Origin: Pareuzebyella sediminis
GTDB taxonomy: Bacteria > Bacteroidota > Bacteroidia > Flavobacteriales > Flavobacteriaceae
DNA: 64,000 nucleotides
Direction: 5' to 3'
Assembly: GCF_008367235.1 (NCBI RefSeq)
Contig: NZ_VTZS01000001.1
Span: forward strand, 992,001 to 1,056,000
Shown here: positions 44,471 to 54,790 of the stretch, in pieces
Numbering within the stretch: position 1 is the stretch's first letter
How the letters are laid out: each line of letters opens with the position of its first letter
Program-made: the position numbers and the translations under genes
The notes under the pieces: generated by a model
Seen by the model: only the letters and a program-made list of their open reading frames with translations
The model's database searches: none
Told to the model about the DNA's origin: nothing

Positions 44471-45157
44471 ATGAGAATCGATATTATTACCGTACTTCCT
44501 GAATTGTTGGAAAGTCCATTCAAGGCCTCTATACTTAAAAGGGCCATAGATAAGGGGCTCGTAGAAATACACTTACACAATCTCAGAGATTACACCGATA
44601 ATAGTTATAATCAAGTAGATGACTATCAATTCGGCGGTGGTGCTGGTATGGTTTTAATGATCGAGCCCATCGATAAATGTATTACTAGTTTAAAAGCCGA
44701 GCGAGCATACGACGAGGTAATTTACATGACTCCCGATGGTCGGACGTTAAATCAGAAAATGGCCAATAGCCTATCGTTATTAAAAAATATTATCATCTTA
44801 TGCGGTCACTACAAAGGAGTGGATCAACGGGTCAGGGATACTTTTATTAGCAAGGAAATATCAGTGGGTGATTATGTACTGTCGGGTGGCGAGTTAGGCG
44901 CAGCCATTCTCTGCGATAGCATTATAAGGCTCATTCCTGGTGTGTTGAACAATGAAACCTCGGCACTTACCGATACGTTTCAAGATAACCTATTGGCCCC
45001 ACCGGTCTACACCCGTCCCTCGAATTATAAGGGATTGAAAGTTCCTGAAGTTCTTTTAGGAGGGAATTTTCCGAAAATCGAAAAATGGCGGGAAGAACAG
45101 GCCTTGGAACGAACAGAACGACTACGACCTGATTTATTGGACGAAATCGACATGTAG
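44471..45157 (+). CDS. trmD: tRNA (guanine-N1)-methyltransferase
   Basis: A 228-residue SPOUT methyltransferase forming m1G37 in tRNAs. Segments [14 protein letters not shown] (about 57-70), [13 protein letters not shown] (about 112-124), [16 protein letters not shown] (about 130-146, the trefoil-knot SAM loop) and DLLDEIDM at the end are standard. It is followed by rplS as in many bacteria, but with a gap of 120 bases that contains a separate strong promoter for rplS. Confidence 0.97.
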   Translation: MRIDIITVLPELLESPFKASILKRAIDKGLVEIHLHNLRDYTDNSYNQVDDYQFGGGAGMVLMIEPIDKCITSLKAERAYDEVIYMTPDGRTLNQKMANSLSLLKNIIILCGHYKGVDQRVRDTFISKEISVGDYVLSGGELGAAILCDSIIRLIPGVLNNETSALTDTFQDNLLAPPVYTRPSNYKGLKVPEVLLGGNFPKIEKWREEQALERTERLRPDLLDEIDM

Positions 45158-45179
45158 GTCTAAAAATAATAAAAATCTA

Positions 45180-45209
45180 TTGCAGGTTCTAATTTATAGC
45201 CTATTTTTG
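45180..45209 (+). promoter_or_regulatory. rplS promoter
   Basis: TTG (45180-45182), a 19-base spacer, and TATTTTTG (45202-45209): the ideal Bacteroidota -33/-7 arrangement. The predicted transcription start near 45214 leaves a leader of about 64 bases. Confidence 0.75.
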
Positions 45210-45213
45210 CATC

Positions 45214-45277
45214 CTGTTAAATCAACCTCTGACGAAAATCGTGCACGTTGGTCCAAGCATAACTCTAAAAAAATATC
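45214..45277 (+). promoter_or_regulatory. Candidate structured leader of rplS
   Basis: The 64-base 5' region can form an inner hairpin ACGA-AAA-TCGT (45232-45242) enclosed by CAAC (45223-45226) pairing with GTTG (45247-45250), ahead of an A-rich stretch before the ATG. Autogenous leaders are known for several ribosomal proteins, and I recall a flavobacterial L19 candidate motif being proposed, not verified here. The structure is short, so confidence is modest. Confidence 0.35.
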
Positions 45278-45628
45278 ATGGAATCATTATTAAAATTCGT
45301 TGAAGACGAGTTTGTTCCTAAAAAAGAATTTCCAAAATTTTCAGCGGGAGATACTATCACCGTTTATTATGAAATTAAGGAAGGGGAAAAAACCCGAACC
45401 CAGTTTTTCAAAGGGGTCGTTATTCAAAGAAGAGGATCGGGAGCCACCGAAACCTTCACTATCCGTAAAATGTCAGGTACGGTGGGTGTAGAGCGTATTT
45501 TTCCAATGAATATGCCCGCGCTTCAAAAAATAGAGGTCAACAAGAAAGGGAAAGTGCGCAGGGCACGTATATTCTACTTCAGAGGTCTAACGGGTAAAAA
45601 GGCCCGAATTAAAGAAGTACGCTCTTAA
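45278..45628 (+). CDS. rplS: 50S ribosomal protein L19
   Basis: A 116-residue L19. The SH3-like barrel starts with FPKFSAGDTITVYYEI and contains QFFKGVVIQRRGSGATETFTIRK (about 43-65), VGVERIFPMNMP and VRRARIFYFRGLTGKKARIKE, all diagnostic. It sits at the 30S-50S interface. It has its own promoter and a leader that may mediate regulation, and a strong terminator follows. Confidence 0.98.
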   Translation: MESLLKFVEDEFVPKKEFPKFSAGDTITVYYEIKEGEKTRTQFFKGVVIQRRGSGATETFTIRKMSGTVGVERIFPMNMPALQKIEVNKKGKVRRARIFYFRGLTGKKARIKEVRS

Positions 45629-45655
45629 GAGCAGAAAATATATTTTAAACCACAT

Positions 45656-45687
45656 ACCGCTTCGAAATTTATCGAAGCGGTTTTTTT
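45656..45687 (+). terminator. rplS terminator
   Basis: Ten-base perfect stem ACCGCTTCGA/TCGAAGCGGT with a 6-base loop and T7. Confidence 0.93.
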
Positions 45688-46082
45688 ATGAACAATTGTT
45701 AATTACCTTGGTTCATAACCTGTTCATTTTAAATGTGTTAAATATTTTGGTAGATTGATAGATTCACCATACATTTAATATACGATTTTAAAAGAAATAT
45801 CTGTCGAAGATTGATTTTAAATCGTTATGAAGTTTACGTTCTTTATATTGTTGTTTAGTTCTTAATAAGTCGGTATGTGATGTAAATCTCATAGCGGTCC
45901 TGAAAAGAACGAGCTTAGAACCGAAAGCTGTCGCTTTTGGAAAAATTCTTGGTGGATGTACTTAATGTTAGGCATAAAATGAAAGTTTTATATCGAACAA
46001 TTGAGAGCATTAGATCAACAAAAGAAAAACATTGTTGTTTCAAATGGTTTTGTGCCAATAAAACTAAGATGTTTTTTAAAAC

Positions 46083-46211
46083 GTGGAAATAGGTAGTAAA
46101 ACGCAATCAATGGTTGCCGATCTGTTGAAATACAGGGAAGAAAGTTTGAAGACTATTTCTAAAAAGCCATGTCAATGTATCCGTACAATGACATGGCTTT
46201 TATTATTTTAA
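46083..46211 (+). pseudogene. Possible small ORF or gene remnant
   Basis: Reading from GTG at 46083 (or ATG at 46110) gives VEIGSKTQSMVADLLKYR then EESLKTISKKPCQ and a hydrophobic end, stop at 46209-46211. The first about 27 residues look like natural helical protein sequence, while the last 15 coincide with a terminator stem and are unlikely to be meaningful. No start codon has a recognisable promoter. It may be the tail of a gene whose upstream part has decayed; no family recognised. Confidence 0.25.
46162..46205 (+). terminator. Strong orphan hairpin/terminator
   Basis: Perfect 13-base stem AAAAGCCATGTCA/TGACATGGCTTTT (46162-46174, 46189-46201), extended across one mismatch by TGTA/TACA around a TCCG loop, then a T-rich tail. 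It terminates a rightward transcript that has no assigned gene. Confidence 0.85.
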
Positions 46212-46363
46212 ATAGTTTACCCGTCCTTTCTTATATTTTGCTGTGGGTCTCCCGAACAATATACTCCCCGCCTAATAGCCGCCCACGTTCCTAATAATAG
46301 CATGAAGATTCATCAAATGAAGTAAGGGCCACATCTTTTCACTAGCAACATCACATAAAATCG

Positions 46364-46371
46364 TATATTTG
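46364..46371 (+). promoter_or_regulatory. icd promoter -7 element
   Basis: TATATTTG, an exact TAnnTTTG, 31 bases before the ATG at 46402. Confidence 0.6.
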
Positions 46372-46383
46372 CACCGCTTTTAA

Positions 46384-48621
<2,238 letters not shown>

Positions 48622-48642
48622 CCGTTTATATAATTGACAAAC

Positions 48643-48675
48643 AGGCCCCTTTACTATAAATAAAGGGGCTTTTTT
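48643..48675 (+). terminator. icd terminator
   Basis: Nine-base perfect stem GCCCCTTTA/TAAAGGGGC with a 7-base loop, followed by T6. Its centre contains TTTACTATAAATA, the same 13 bases found in the loop of the terminator at 27988-28027. Confidence 0.93.
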
Positions 48676-48743
48676 CTTTTTATGACTCTCAAAAGATTTT
48701 ATATACGCCCATTTTCTAGTTACTTTTATAAAAAAATTGTTTG

Positions 48744-51119
48744 ATGACCCGACTCACCAAGATTTTGGTCTTTGCCGGCCTATTCTTTTTTGTTCACGGC
48801 TTTGCACAGCAAAGATTTACCTTAAGTGGTACGGTTTACGAAGCATCCAGTAATGAAACCCTGATCGGGGTTACTATTGCTTTTCCCGAATTAAAAACAG
48901 GGGTAACCACCAATGAGTATGGTTTTTACTCTGTTACCCTGCCCGAAGGTGATTATCGCACTGTGGTGAGCTATCTCGGTTTCAAGGAAATTGAGCGGAC
49001 CATTTCCCTAACTCAAAATCAAAAACTAAATTTTAGTCTAGAGGAGGCCGCTCAAGAACTTCAAGAAGTCGTAGTTACTGAGGATATCGAAAAACTGGAC
49101 ATCCGAAAACCCCAAATGAGCGTTAATGCCCTTGCAGTCGAGACCATAAAGAAAATTCCGGTTATACTTGGAGAAGCAGATGTGATCAAATCCATCTTAT
49201 TGCTGCCTGGTGTCACCAATGCAGGAGAGGGAGCTTCGGGCTTCAATGTTCGAGGAGGCGCCGTAGATCAAAACTTAATCCTGCTTGATGAAGCTATAAT
49301 ATTCAATTCATCCCATTTGTTCGGCTTTTTCTCTGTCTTTAACCCCGATGCCATCAAAGACATTAAATTGTACAAAGGTGGCATTCCATCAAGATATGGC
49401 GGTCGGCTATCATCGGTTCTCGATATTTTTCAGAAAGAGGGAAATAGCAAAACATTACGAATGAATGGTGGTATCGGAGCTGTAGCCAGCCGTTTACTCA
49501 TCGAGGGGCCTATCAAAAAAGATAAAGCTGCATTTTTGATTGGAGGACGGGCCTCTTACGCCCATCTCTTCTTACCGCTATTCGATATTGACAATACAGC
49601 TTATTTTTATGATTTGAACACCAAAATCAGTTACAATATCAATGAGCGTAACAGCATTTTCTTATCGGGTTATTTCGGACGTGACGTTTTTGGTATCAGC
49701 GAAAGTTTCGTAAACACCTATGGTAATGCCGTAGGGAATTTTCGTTGGAACCATCTGTTCTCAGATAAACTTTTCTCTAACCTCTCGCTTATCTATTCGG
49801 ACTATTACTATGGACTCAAGTTAGATTTTGTCGGCTTTAATTGGAACTCGGGTATTCAGAATTTCAATGTGAAGTATGATCTTAAGCACTATTTAAGTGA
49901 TAAGTTGCAAGTAAACTATGGCCTCAATAATATCTATTATCGATTCAACCCTGGTAAAATAGAACCCAGCAATTCCAATTCCGGTATTGTTGAGGAACAA
50001 TTGGTTCAAAAGTATGCTAATGAATTTGCAGCATATATTGACATCGAGCACGATATAACACCCCATTTAAGCTTGAACTATGGCCTCCGGTTCAGTAATT
50101 TCATGCGATTGGGCCAAGATCAGCTCAACATATACGAAAATGACAACCCGATTAACTTTGACCCCCAGTTATCAATTTATCAAGAGGCAGAGCCCATTGA
50201 AACCATCGACCCTGGTCGTGGCGGTACGCTCGCGACTTTTAACAACCTCGAACCTAGAGTGGCCCTAGCCTATACCCTTGATGATAATAACTCGATAAAG
50301 GCCAGCTACACCCGTTTGGCGCAATATCTTCATCTATTGTCAAATACCAACTCTCCTACTCCTTTGGATGTATGGACCCCGAGCGGCCCCTTCATAAAGC
50401 CCCAACTATTAGATCAATATGCGCTAGGCTATTTTAGAAATATCGGTAATGGTGACTACTCCTTCGAAACGGAAGCCTTTTATAAAGACATAGCAAATCG
50501 AATCGATTACATAGACGGAGCCAATCTCATTGCCAACGATGCCATCGAGCAGGTTATACTCAACGGGGAGGCCCGTGCATATGGGCTTGAATTTTTACTT
50601 CGTAAAAATGAAGGTAAGTTCCAAGGGTGGCTCGCATATACCTTATCGAAATCAGAACAAAAAACCCCTGGAAGAACATCTGAGGAAACGGGTATAAATA
50701 AGGGGGAATGGTACAACACACCCTATGATAAAACTCATGACCTTTCTGTATATGGAAACTATGAACTCAACGAAAAATGGAATTTCAATACCAATTTTGT
50801 TTTTCAAACAGGCCAACCGACCAATTACCCTATCGGTCAATTCGAGTTTCAAGGTCTTACCGTTCCTTATTACGGTTTTCGTAATGCGCAAAGGCTACCA
50901 AGCTACCATAGAATCGATGTCTCCGCAACACTGACCCCCAAAAAAAATAAAGAGAGAAAATGGCAGGCCGAATGGGTTTTTAGTGTCTATAACCTTTACA
51001 ACAGAAAGAATGCCGCTTCCATAAATTTTAGGCGCAACCTCGATACCGGAGCGAACGAAGCGGTGCGAACCTCTATTTTTGGAATCGTGCCCGCGGTCAC
51101 TTACAACTTTAAATTTTAA
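48744..51119 (+). CDS. TonB-dependent outer membrane receptor with carboxypeptidase-like domain
   Basis: A 791-residue receptor from the ATG at 48744. After the signal peptide (ILVFAGLFFFVHGFAQ) comes a carboxypeptidase-regulatory-like beta-sandwich (about 25-110, TLSGTVYEASSNETLIGVTI), then the plug domain (about 120-230, with VNALAVETIKKIPVILGEADVIKSI and GFNVRGGAVDQNLILLDEA), then a 22-strand barrel ending in Phe (YNFKF). It resembles receptors paired with DUF4249 lipoproteins rather than SusC. The substrate is unknown. The DUF4249 gene starts 4 bases after its stop. Confidence 0.93.
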   Translation: MTRLTKILVFAGLFFFVHGFAQQRFTLSGTVYEASSNETLIGVTIAFPELKTGVTTNEYGFYSVTLPEGDYRTVVSYLGFKEIERTISLTQNQKLNFSLEEAAQELQEVVVTEDIEKLDIRKPQMSVNALAVETIKKIPVILGEADVIKSILLLPGVTNAGEGASGFNVRGGAVDQNLILLDEAIIFNSSHLFGFFSVFNPDAIKDIKLYKGGIPSRYGGRLSSVLDIFQKEGNSKTLRMNGGIGAVASRLLIEGPIKKDKAAFLIGGRASYAHLFLPLFDIDNTAYFYDLNTKISYNINERNSIFLSGYFGRDVFGISESFVNTYGNAVGNFRWNHLFSDKLFSNLSLIYSDYYYGLKLDFVGFNWNSGIQNFNVKYDLKHYLSDKLQVNYGLNNIYYRFNPGKIEPSNSNSGIVEEQLVQKYANEFAAYIDIEHDITPHLSLNYGLRFSNFMRLGQDQLNIYENDNPINFDPQLSIYQEAEPIETIDPGRGGTLATFNNLEPRVALAYTLDDNNSIKASYTRLAQYLHLLSNTNSPTPLDVWTPSGPFIKPQLLDQYALGYFRNIGNGDYSFETEAFYKDIANRIDYIDGANLIANDAIEQVILNGEARAYGLEFLLRKNEGKFQGWLAYTLSKSEQKTPGRTSEETGINKGEWYNTPYDKTHDLSVYGNYELNEKWNFNTNFVFQTGQPTNYPIGQFEFQGLTVPYYGFRNAQRLPSYHRIDVSATLTPKKNKERKWQAEWVFSVYNLYNRKNAASINFRRNLDTGANEAVRTSIFGIVPAVTYNFKF

Positions 51120-51123
51120 GATT

Positions 51124-51957
51124 ATGAAAAAGATGATCCTAATCCTTTTCGTTGTGCTCTATTGCTTCTCTTGCGAAGATGTCATCGAGGTCGATGTACC
51201 GACCGACCGACCACGCCTGATGGTCGATGCACTGATGAAAATAGATACTACGGTAAATTCTTCCTTATATACCGCTAGGGTAAAGGTCGGAGCTACCAAC
51301 GATTTTTTCAGCGAAATAGAGCCCGTTCAATTAGAGGAAATTACCTTAACAAACCTAGCACTAGGTGAAACTATAGTTCTCAATGAAGTACAAACGGGAA
51401 GTGGCGTTTACAGTCAAGATACGAGCATCGATTTTATGACCTCCGGAACCCTGGAGCTGCAAATTGAACATAGTGGTCAGATGTATAGGGCTTCAACAAC
51501 CTTCGTACCCACCGTACCTATAGAAAGTCTAGAACAAGGAGAAGGCACCTTATTTTCAGGTGACGAAACGGAAATTCTCGTTTCATTTACCGATCGGGCA
51601 AATCGTGAAGACTTTTATCTTTTCGATTTCGATTTTAATGAATATCTGGTAACCGAAGATGAATTCTATCCGGGGCAGACCTTTTCGTTCTCTTATTTCT
51701 ATGAGGAAGGATTGGAATCTGGCAGCACACTAGAAATCAGCATTTTAGGAGTTGACGAACCTTTCTACAACTATATGAACCAGCTCATAGTACAATCGGG
51801 AGGAGACCAAGGACCTTTTCAGACCCCGGCAGCAACGGTTATTGGTAATGTTGTCAATACAAGTGCGAATTTGAGCGAATCTGAGAGACGCGATAATTTT
51901 GCCCTAGGTTATTTTGCCGTATGCCAAACTTATTCTGAAAGTATTACCATCGAATAG
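51124..51957 (+). CDS. DUF4249 family lipoprotein
   Basis: A 277-residue lipoprotein from the ATG at 51124; lipobox YCFSC, then EDVIEVDVPTDRPRLMVDALM, the hallmark N-terminus of DUF4249. The body is beta-rich with Ig-like character. DUF4249 proteins are regularly encoded just after a TonB-dependent receptor with a carboxypeptidase-like domain, as here (4-base gap), and are thought to be surface partners of that receptor. Ligand unknown. Confidence 0.9.
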   Translation: MKKMILILFVVLYCFSCEDVIEVDVPTDRPRLMVDALMKIDTTVNSSLYTARVKVGATNDFFSEIEPVQLEEITLTNLALGETIVLNEVQTGSGVYSQDTSIDFMTSGTLELQIEHSGQMYRASTTFVPTVPIESLEQGEGTLFSGDETEILVSFTDRANREDFYLFDFDFNEYLVTEDEFYPGQTFSFSYFYEEGLESGSTLEISILGVDEPFYNYMNQLIVQSGGDQGPFQTPAATVIGNVVNTSANLSESERRDNFALGYFAVCQTYSESITIE

Positions 51958-51993
51958 CCCTATAAATCGAAGGATTTCTATTTAAATAAAAGT

Positions 51994-52221
51994 ATGAGAA
52001 CAGATAAAGATTTGCTCGTAAAGGGCATTAAATTCCTATTCTTCACAATTCTCCTGATGTTTTCAGCTCCTTTTGCCATTTATGAAGCGTTCAAAAATCA
52101 AGAGCACCCTTTGTATTGGCCCGTCTTGATTTTGGGTCTTATATTGGCCATTGCGGCCGTGTCGTGCGGTTTTTACAGTATTAAATTGATAGTAGATGCC
52201 GTTTTTGGGAAGAAGAAATAA
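51994..52221 (+). CDS. DUF6095 family small membrane protein
   Basis: A 75-residue protein with two transmembrane helices (about 12-30 and 45-68) and a short conserved loop FKNQEHPLYWPVLILG, which I associate with DUF6095, common in Flavobacteria. The N-terminus is cytoplasmic and charged (RTDKDLLVKG). It follows the DUF4249 gene by 36 bases and is convergent with DUF4294. Function unknown. Confidence 0.75.
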   Translation: MRTDKDLLVKGIKFLFFTILLMFSAPFAIYEAFKNQEHPLYWPVLILGLILAIAAVSCGFYSIKLIVDAVFGKKK

Positions 52222-52262
52222 CAAGCTATATCCATATAGTTCAAAAAGTGTAAGCCACTACT

Positions 52263-52952
52263 TTACTTGTTCGGCTTGTTACCGTTATTTTTCCACTTAT
52301 TACTGAGCTGGGCGTAATCATAATCCAAGACCGATTCTTGGCGTTCCAATCTTTCTGCGGTAAACGCCCGTTGCAGTATATCTTCTATTAAATAATCTTC
52401 GTGTGTGCGATCAGGATGAAATTCCTCCTTCAAGCTGATCTTGAATATCTTGGCAGTGGTATTGTACCAAAAGGCCCGCCACCCACTTCGCAAGTCCTTG
52501 ACCAAATCAAAAGCGGTCGTACCTGTCTGCCGGTAAATTAATTTAACCAAGATCTGCCCCTCCGTTCGGGTCAATTTTTTCAATTCTTCCGAAAATTCAT
52601 CCTCTATGAATCTCTGAACTTCTTTAGTGTACCTCTTCTGATGTCGACGTTTCTTTATTTTAGCTATACTGTCGTTCAATTCAACAAGACGTTCGGCGGC
52701 CAATTTGGCGTATGGATACACCTTTAAGGTCTTTCTACGTAAAATATAATAACGAAGTTTGTCTTTATAAGAATCGAACTTTAATCTCCCGAAAAGATAA
52801 ACTTCGTCGAGAGCGATTGAACTGTGAAAAATCGAATCACCTTCAACCATTACTAAATTCTCGGAAATAGAGTCTAAGGGTTCTTCTTCAATTTGGGCAA
52901 AACCCCCAAAACCGAGCGTAATAAAAAAAAGAAAAAACAGGTTTTTTTTCAT
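52263..52952 (-). CDS. DUF4294 family exported protein
   Basis: A 229-residue protein from the ATG at 52952 (an ATG at 52961 adds three residues), with signal peptide MKKNLFFLFFITLGFGGFAQ. Residues about 60-200 match DUF4294, a Bacteroidota family: VYLFGRLKFDSYKDKLRYYIL, VYPYAKLAAERLVEL and FDLVKDLRSGWRAFWYNTTAKIF. It is basic and predicted helical. No activity is known. An exact -7 element lies about 27 bases upstream, and it is divergent from the M42 peptidase. Confidence 0.85.
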   Translation of the reverse strand: MKKNLFFLFFITLGFGGFAQIEEEPLDSISENLVMVEGDSIFHSSIALDEVYLFGRLKFDSYKDKLRYYILRRKTLKVYPYAKLAAERLVELNDSIAKIKKRRHQKRYTKEVQRFIEDEFSEELKKLTRTEGQILVKLIYRQTGTTAFDLVKDLRSGWRAFWYNTTAKIFKISLKEEFHPDRTHEDYLIEDILQRAFTAERLERQESVLDYDYAQLSNKWKNNGNKPNK

Positions 52953-52978
52953 GCCAGCCATAAATACAAAAGCCTTGC

Positions 52979-52986
52979 CAAAATTA
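52979..52986 (-). promoter_or_regulatory. DUF4294 promoter -7 element
   Basis: Reads TAATTTTG on the minus strand, an exact TAnnTTTG. It shares a 95-base divergent region with the peptidase promoter at 53031. Confidence 0.5.
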
Positions 52987-53030
52987 ACGATAAATGTTCG
53001 CCCTTATTATTAATTAAAAGTGAATATTCC

Positions 53031-53038
53031 TAAGTTTG
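53031..53038 (+). promoter_or_regulatory. M42 peptidase promoter -7 element
   Basis: TAAGTTTG, an exact TAnnTTTG, 19 bases before the ATG at 53057. Confidence 0.55.
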
Positions 53039-53056
53039 TAGCTAAAATTAATTTTA

Positions 53057-54145
53057 ATGGCCAATACGAAAATTATCACCAAAAAGTCCCTTCAATTTTT
53101 TGAAAAGTATCTGAACAACGCCTCCCCGACCGGATACGAATGGGAAGGGCAAAAGATATGGATGGAATATCTCAAACCCTATGTCGACACTTTTATTACC
53201 GACACTTATGGTTCTGCAGTCGGCGTCATTAATCCCGAGGCGCAGTACAAGGTAGTTATCGAAGGACACTCTGACGAGATTTCATGGTATGTAAACTATA
53301 TTACGGACAACGGCCTGCTCTACGTCATTCGAAATGGGGGTAGCGATCATCAAATAGCCCCTTCAAAATGGGTCAATATACATACCAAAGCCGGGGTAGT
53401 CACAGGTGTTTTTGGTTGGCCCGCAATACATACACGCGATAAGAGCAAGGAGACACCGCCGAAATTGGACAATATTTTCATCGATATCGGCGCCAAGGAT
53501 AAAGAAGAAGTAGAAAAAATGGGAGTTCACGTAGGTTGTGTTATTACCTACCCGGACGAATTCCATATTTTGAATAAGGATAAATTCGTATGTCGGGCCA
53601 TAGATAACCGTGCCGGTGGTTTTATGGTTGCCGAGGTGGCCAGACTATTACATGAAAACAAGAAAAAACTTCCTTTCGGGCTCTATATTACCAACGCCGT
53701 ACAAGAAGAAATCGGCCTGAGGGGCGCTGAAATGATCACGCAGACCATCAAACCGAACGTGGCTATAATTACTGATGTCTGCCACGATACAACAACCCCA
53801 ATGATCGACCAAAAAACCCAGGGACATACTGAAATAGGGCAAGGCCCGGTCATTTCATACGCCCCTGCCGTACAGAATAAATTGCGCGAACGTATTATCG
53901 AGACTGCCGAAGCAAAAAAAATCCCTTTTCAACGCATGGCCGCGTCTCGATCTACAGGTACTGACACCGATGCTTTTGCCTATAGTAACGGGGGGGTAGC
54001 TTCAGCCCTGATCTCTCTACCCTTGCGCTATATGCATACCACCGTCGAAACGGTTCATCGCGATGACGTAGAAAACGTCATTCGACTGATCTATGAAACG
54101 TTATTGAACATTAAAGAAGGGGAAAGTTTTAGCTACTTTGACTAA
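53057..54145 (+). CDS. M42 family metallopeptidase (glutamyl aminopeptidase-like)
   Basis: A 362-residue dinuclear metal aminopeptidase. The ligands and catalytic acids line up with the family: His71 and Asp73 in EGHSDEI, Asp in RAIDNRAGGF (about 183), Glu-Glu in AVQEEIGLRGAE (about 215), Asp in ITDVCHD and His in YMHTTVETVHRDD near the C-terminus. Such enzymes form tetrahedral dodecamers that trim peptides in the cytoplasm. It stands alone with its own promoter. Confidence 0.94.
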   Translation: MANTKIITKKSLQFFEKYLNNASPTGYEWEGQKIWMEYLKPYVDTFITDTYGSAVGVINPEAQYKVVIEGHSDEISWYVNYITDNGLLYVIRNGGSDHQIAPSKWVNIHTKAGVVTGVFGWPAIHTRDKSKETPPKLDNIFIDIGAKDKEEVEKMGVHVGCVITYPDEFHILNKDKFVCRAIDNRAGGFMVAEVARLLHENKKKLPFGLYITNAVQEEIGLRGAEMITQTIKPNVAIITDVCHDTTTPMIDQKTQGHTEIGQGPVISYAPAVQNKLRERIIETAEAKKIPFQRMAASRSTGTDTDAFAYSNGGVASALISLPLRYMHTTVETVHRDDVENVIRLIYETLLNIKEGESFSYFD

Positions 54146-54238
54146 ATAGCATTGCGAAAGAAAACGGTTCAAAACCTAAAATATCGAACTGCCTAAAACC
54201 TTTTTTGCTTGCGTTGATAAACAGAGCTTACGAACTTT

Positions 54239-54787
54239 ATGGATGAACTTGTAGATATTCTAGATGCCAACGGAAATTTCACTGGTAAGACCGCGATGAA
54301 ATCGGAGGCCCACCGTAAGGGTTGGTTCCATCCGACCATTCATGTTTGGTTCTACACGAAAAATGGAAAAATACTGATTCAGCAACGGGCGAAAAATAAA
54401 GACACTCACCCCCTGCTCTGGGACGTCTCCGTTGCCGGTCACATCGGTGCAGGAGAATCCATAGAAAATTCGGCATTAAGGGAAATTCAGGAAGAGATCG
54501 GATTAACGGTCTCTCCGCAGATGCTTGAAAAAATTGGCAAGTTCAAATCGGAACATACGCACCATGCGGATTTAATCGACCGTGAGTATCACCACACATT
54601 TTTATGTGAACTTGAAGTGCCTATATCTCAACTTCAAAAACAAGAAAGTGAGGTTGAAAAATTGGCTTTGATTTCCCTTCTAAAGTTTTCGGAGGAAACA
54701 TGGGGCATGGCCAACTTAAAAAAATATGTGCCCCATGAACCGAGCTATTATAAAACCATCGTCAAGGAAATTAAAAAAAGGCTATAG
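54239..54787 (+). CDS. NUDIX hydrolase, IDI/YfcD-like
   Basis: A 182-residue NUDIX protein. The Nudix box is complete: GHIGAGE, then SIENSAL, then REIQEEIGL (about 62-85). The N-terminus DELVDILDANGNFTGKTAMKSEAHRKGWFHPTIHVWF resembles isopentenyl-diphosphate isomerase and YfcD, but the IDI catalytic Cys is not obvious, so a hydrolase is more likely than the isomerase. The last two codons overlap the convergent hisS stop within a 12-base palindrome. Confidence 0.88.
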   Translation: MDELVDILDANGNFTGKTAMKSEAHRKGWFHPTIHVWFYTKNGKILIQQRAKNKDTHPLLWDVSVAGHIGAGESIENSALREIQEEIGLTVSPQMLEKIGKFKSEHTHHADLIDREYHHTFLCELEVPISQLQKQESEVEKLALISLLKFSEETWGMANLKKYVPHEPSYYKTIVKEIKKRL

Positions 54788-54790
54788 CCT
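54779..54790. other. Palindrome holding both convergent stop codons
   Basis: AGGCTATAGCCT is a perfect 12-base palindrome. It contains the NUDIX stop (TAG, 54785-54787) and the hisS stop (TAG on the minus strand, 54784-54782). Whether the short hairpin has any role in ending either transcript is unknown. Confidence 0.5.
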
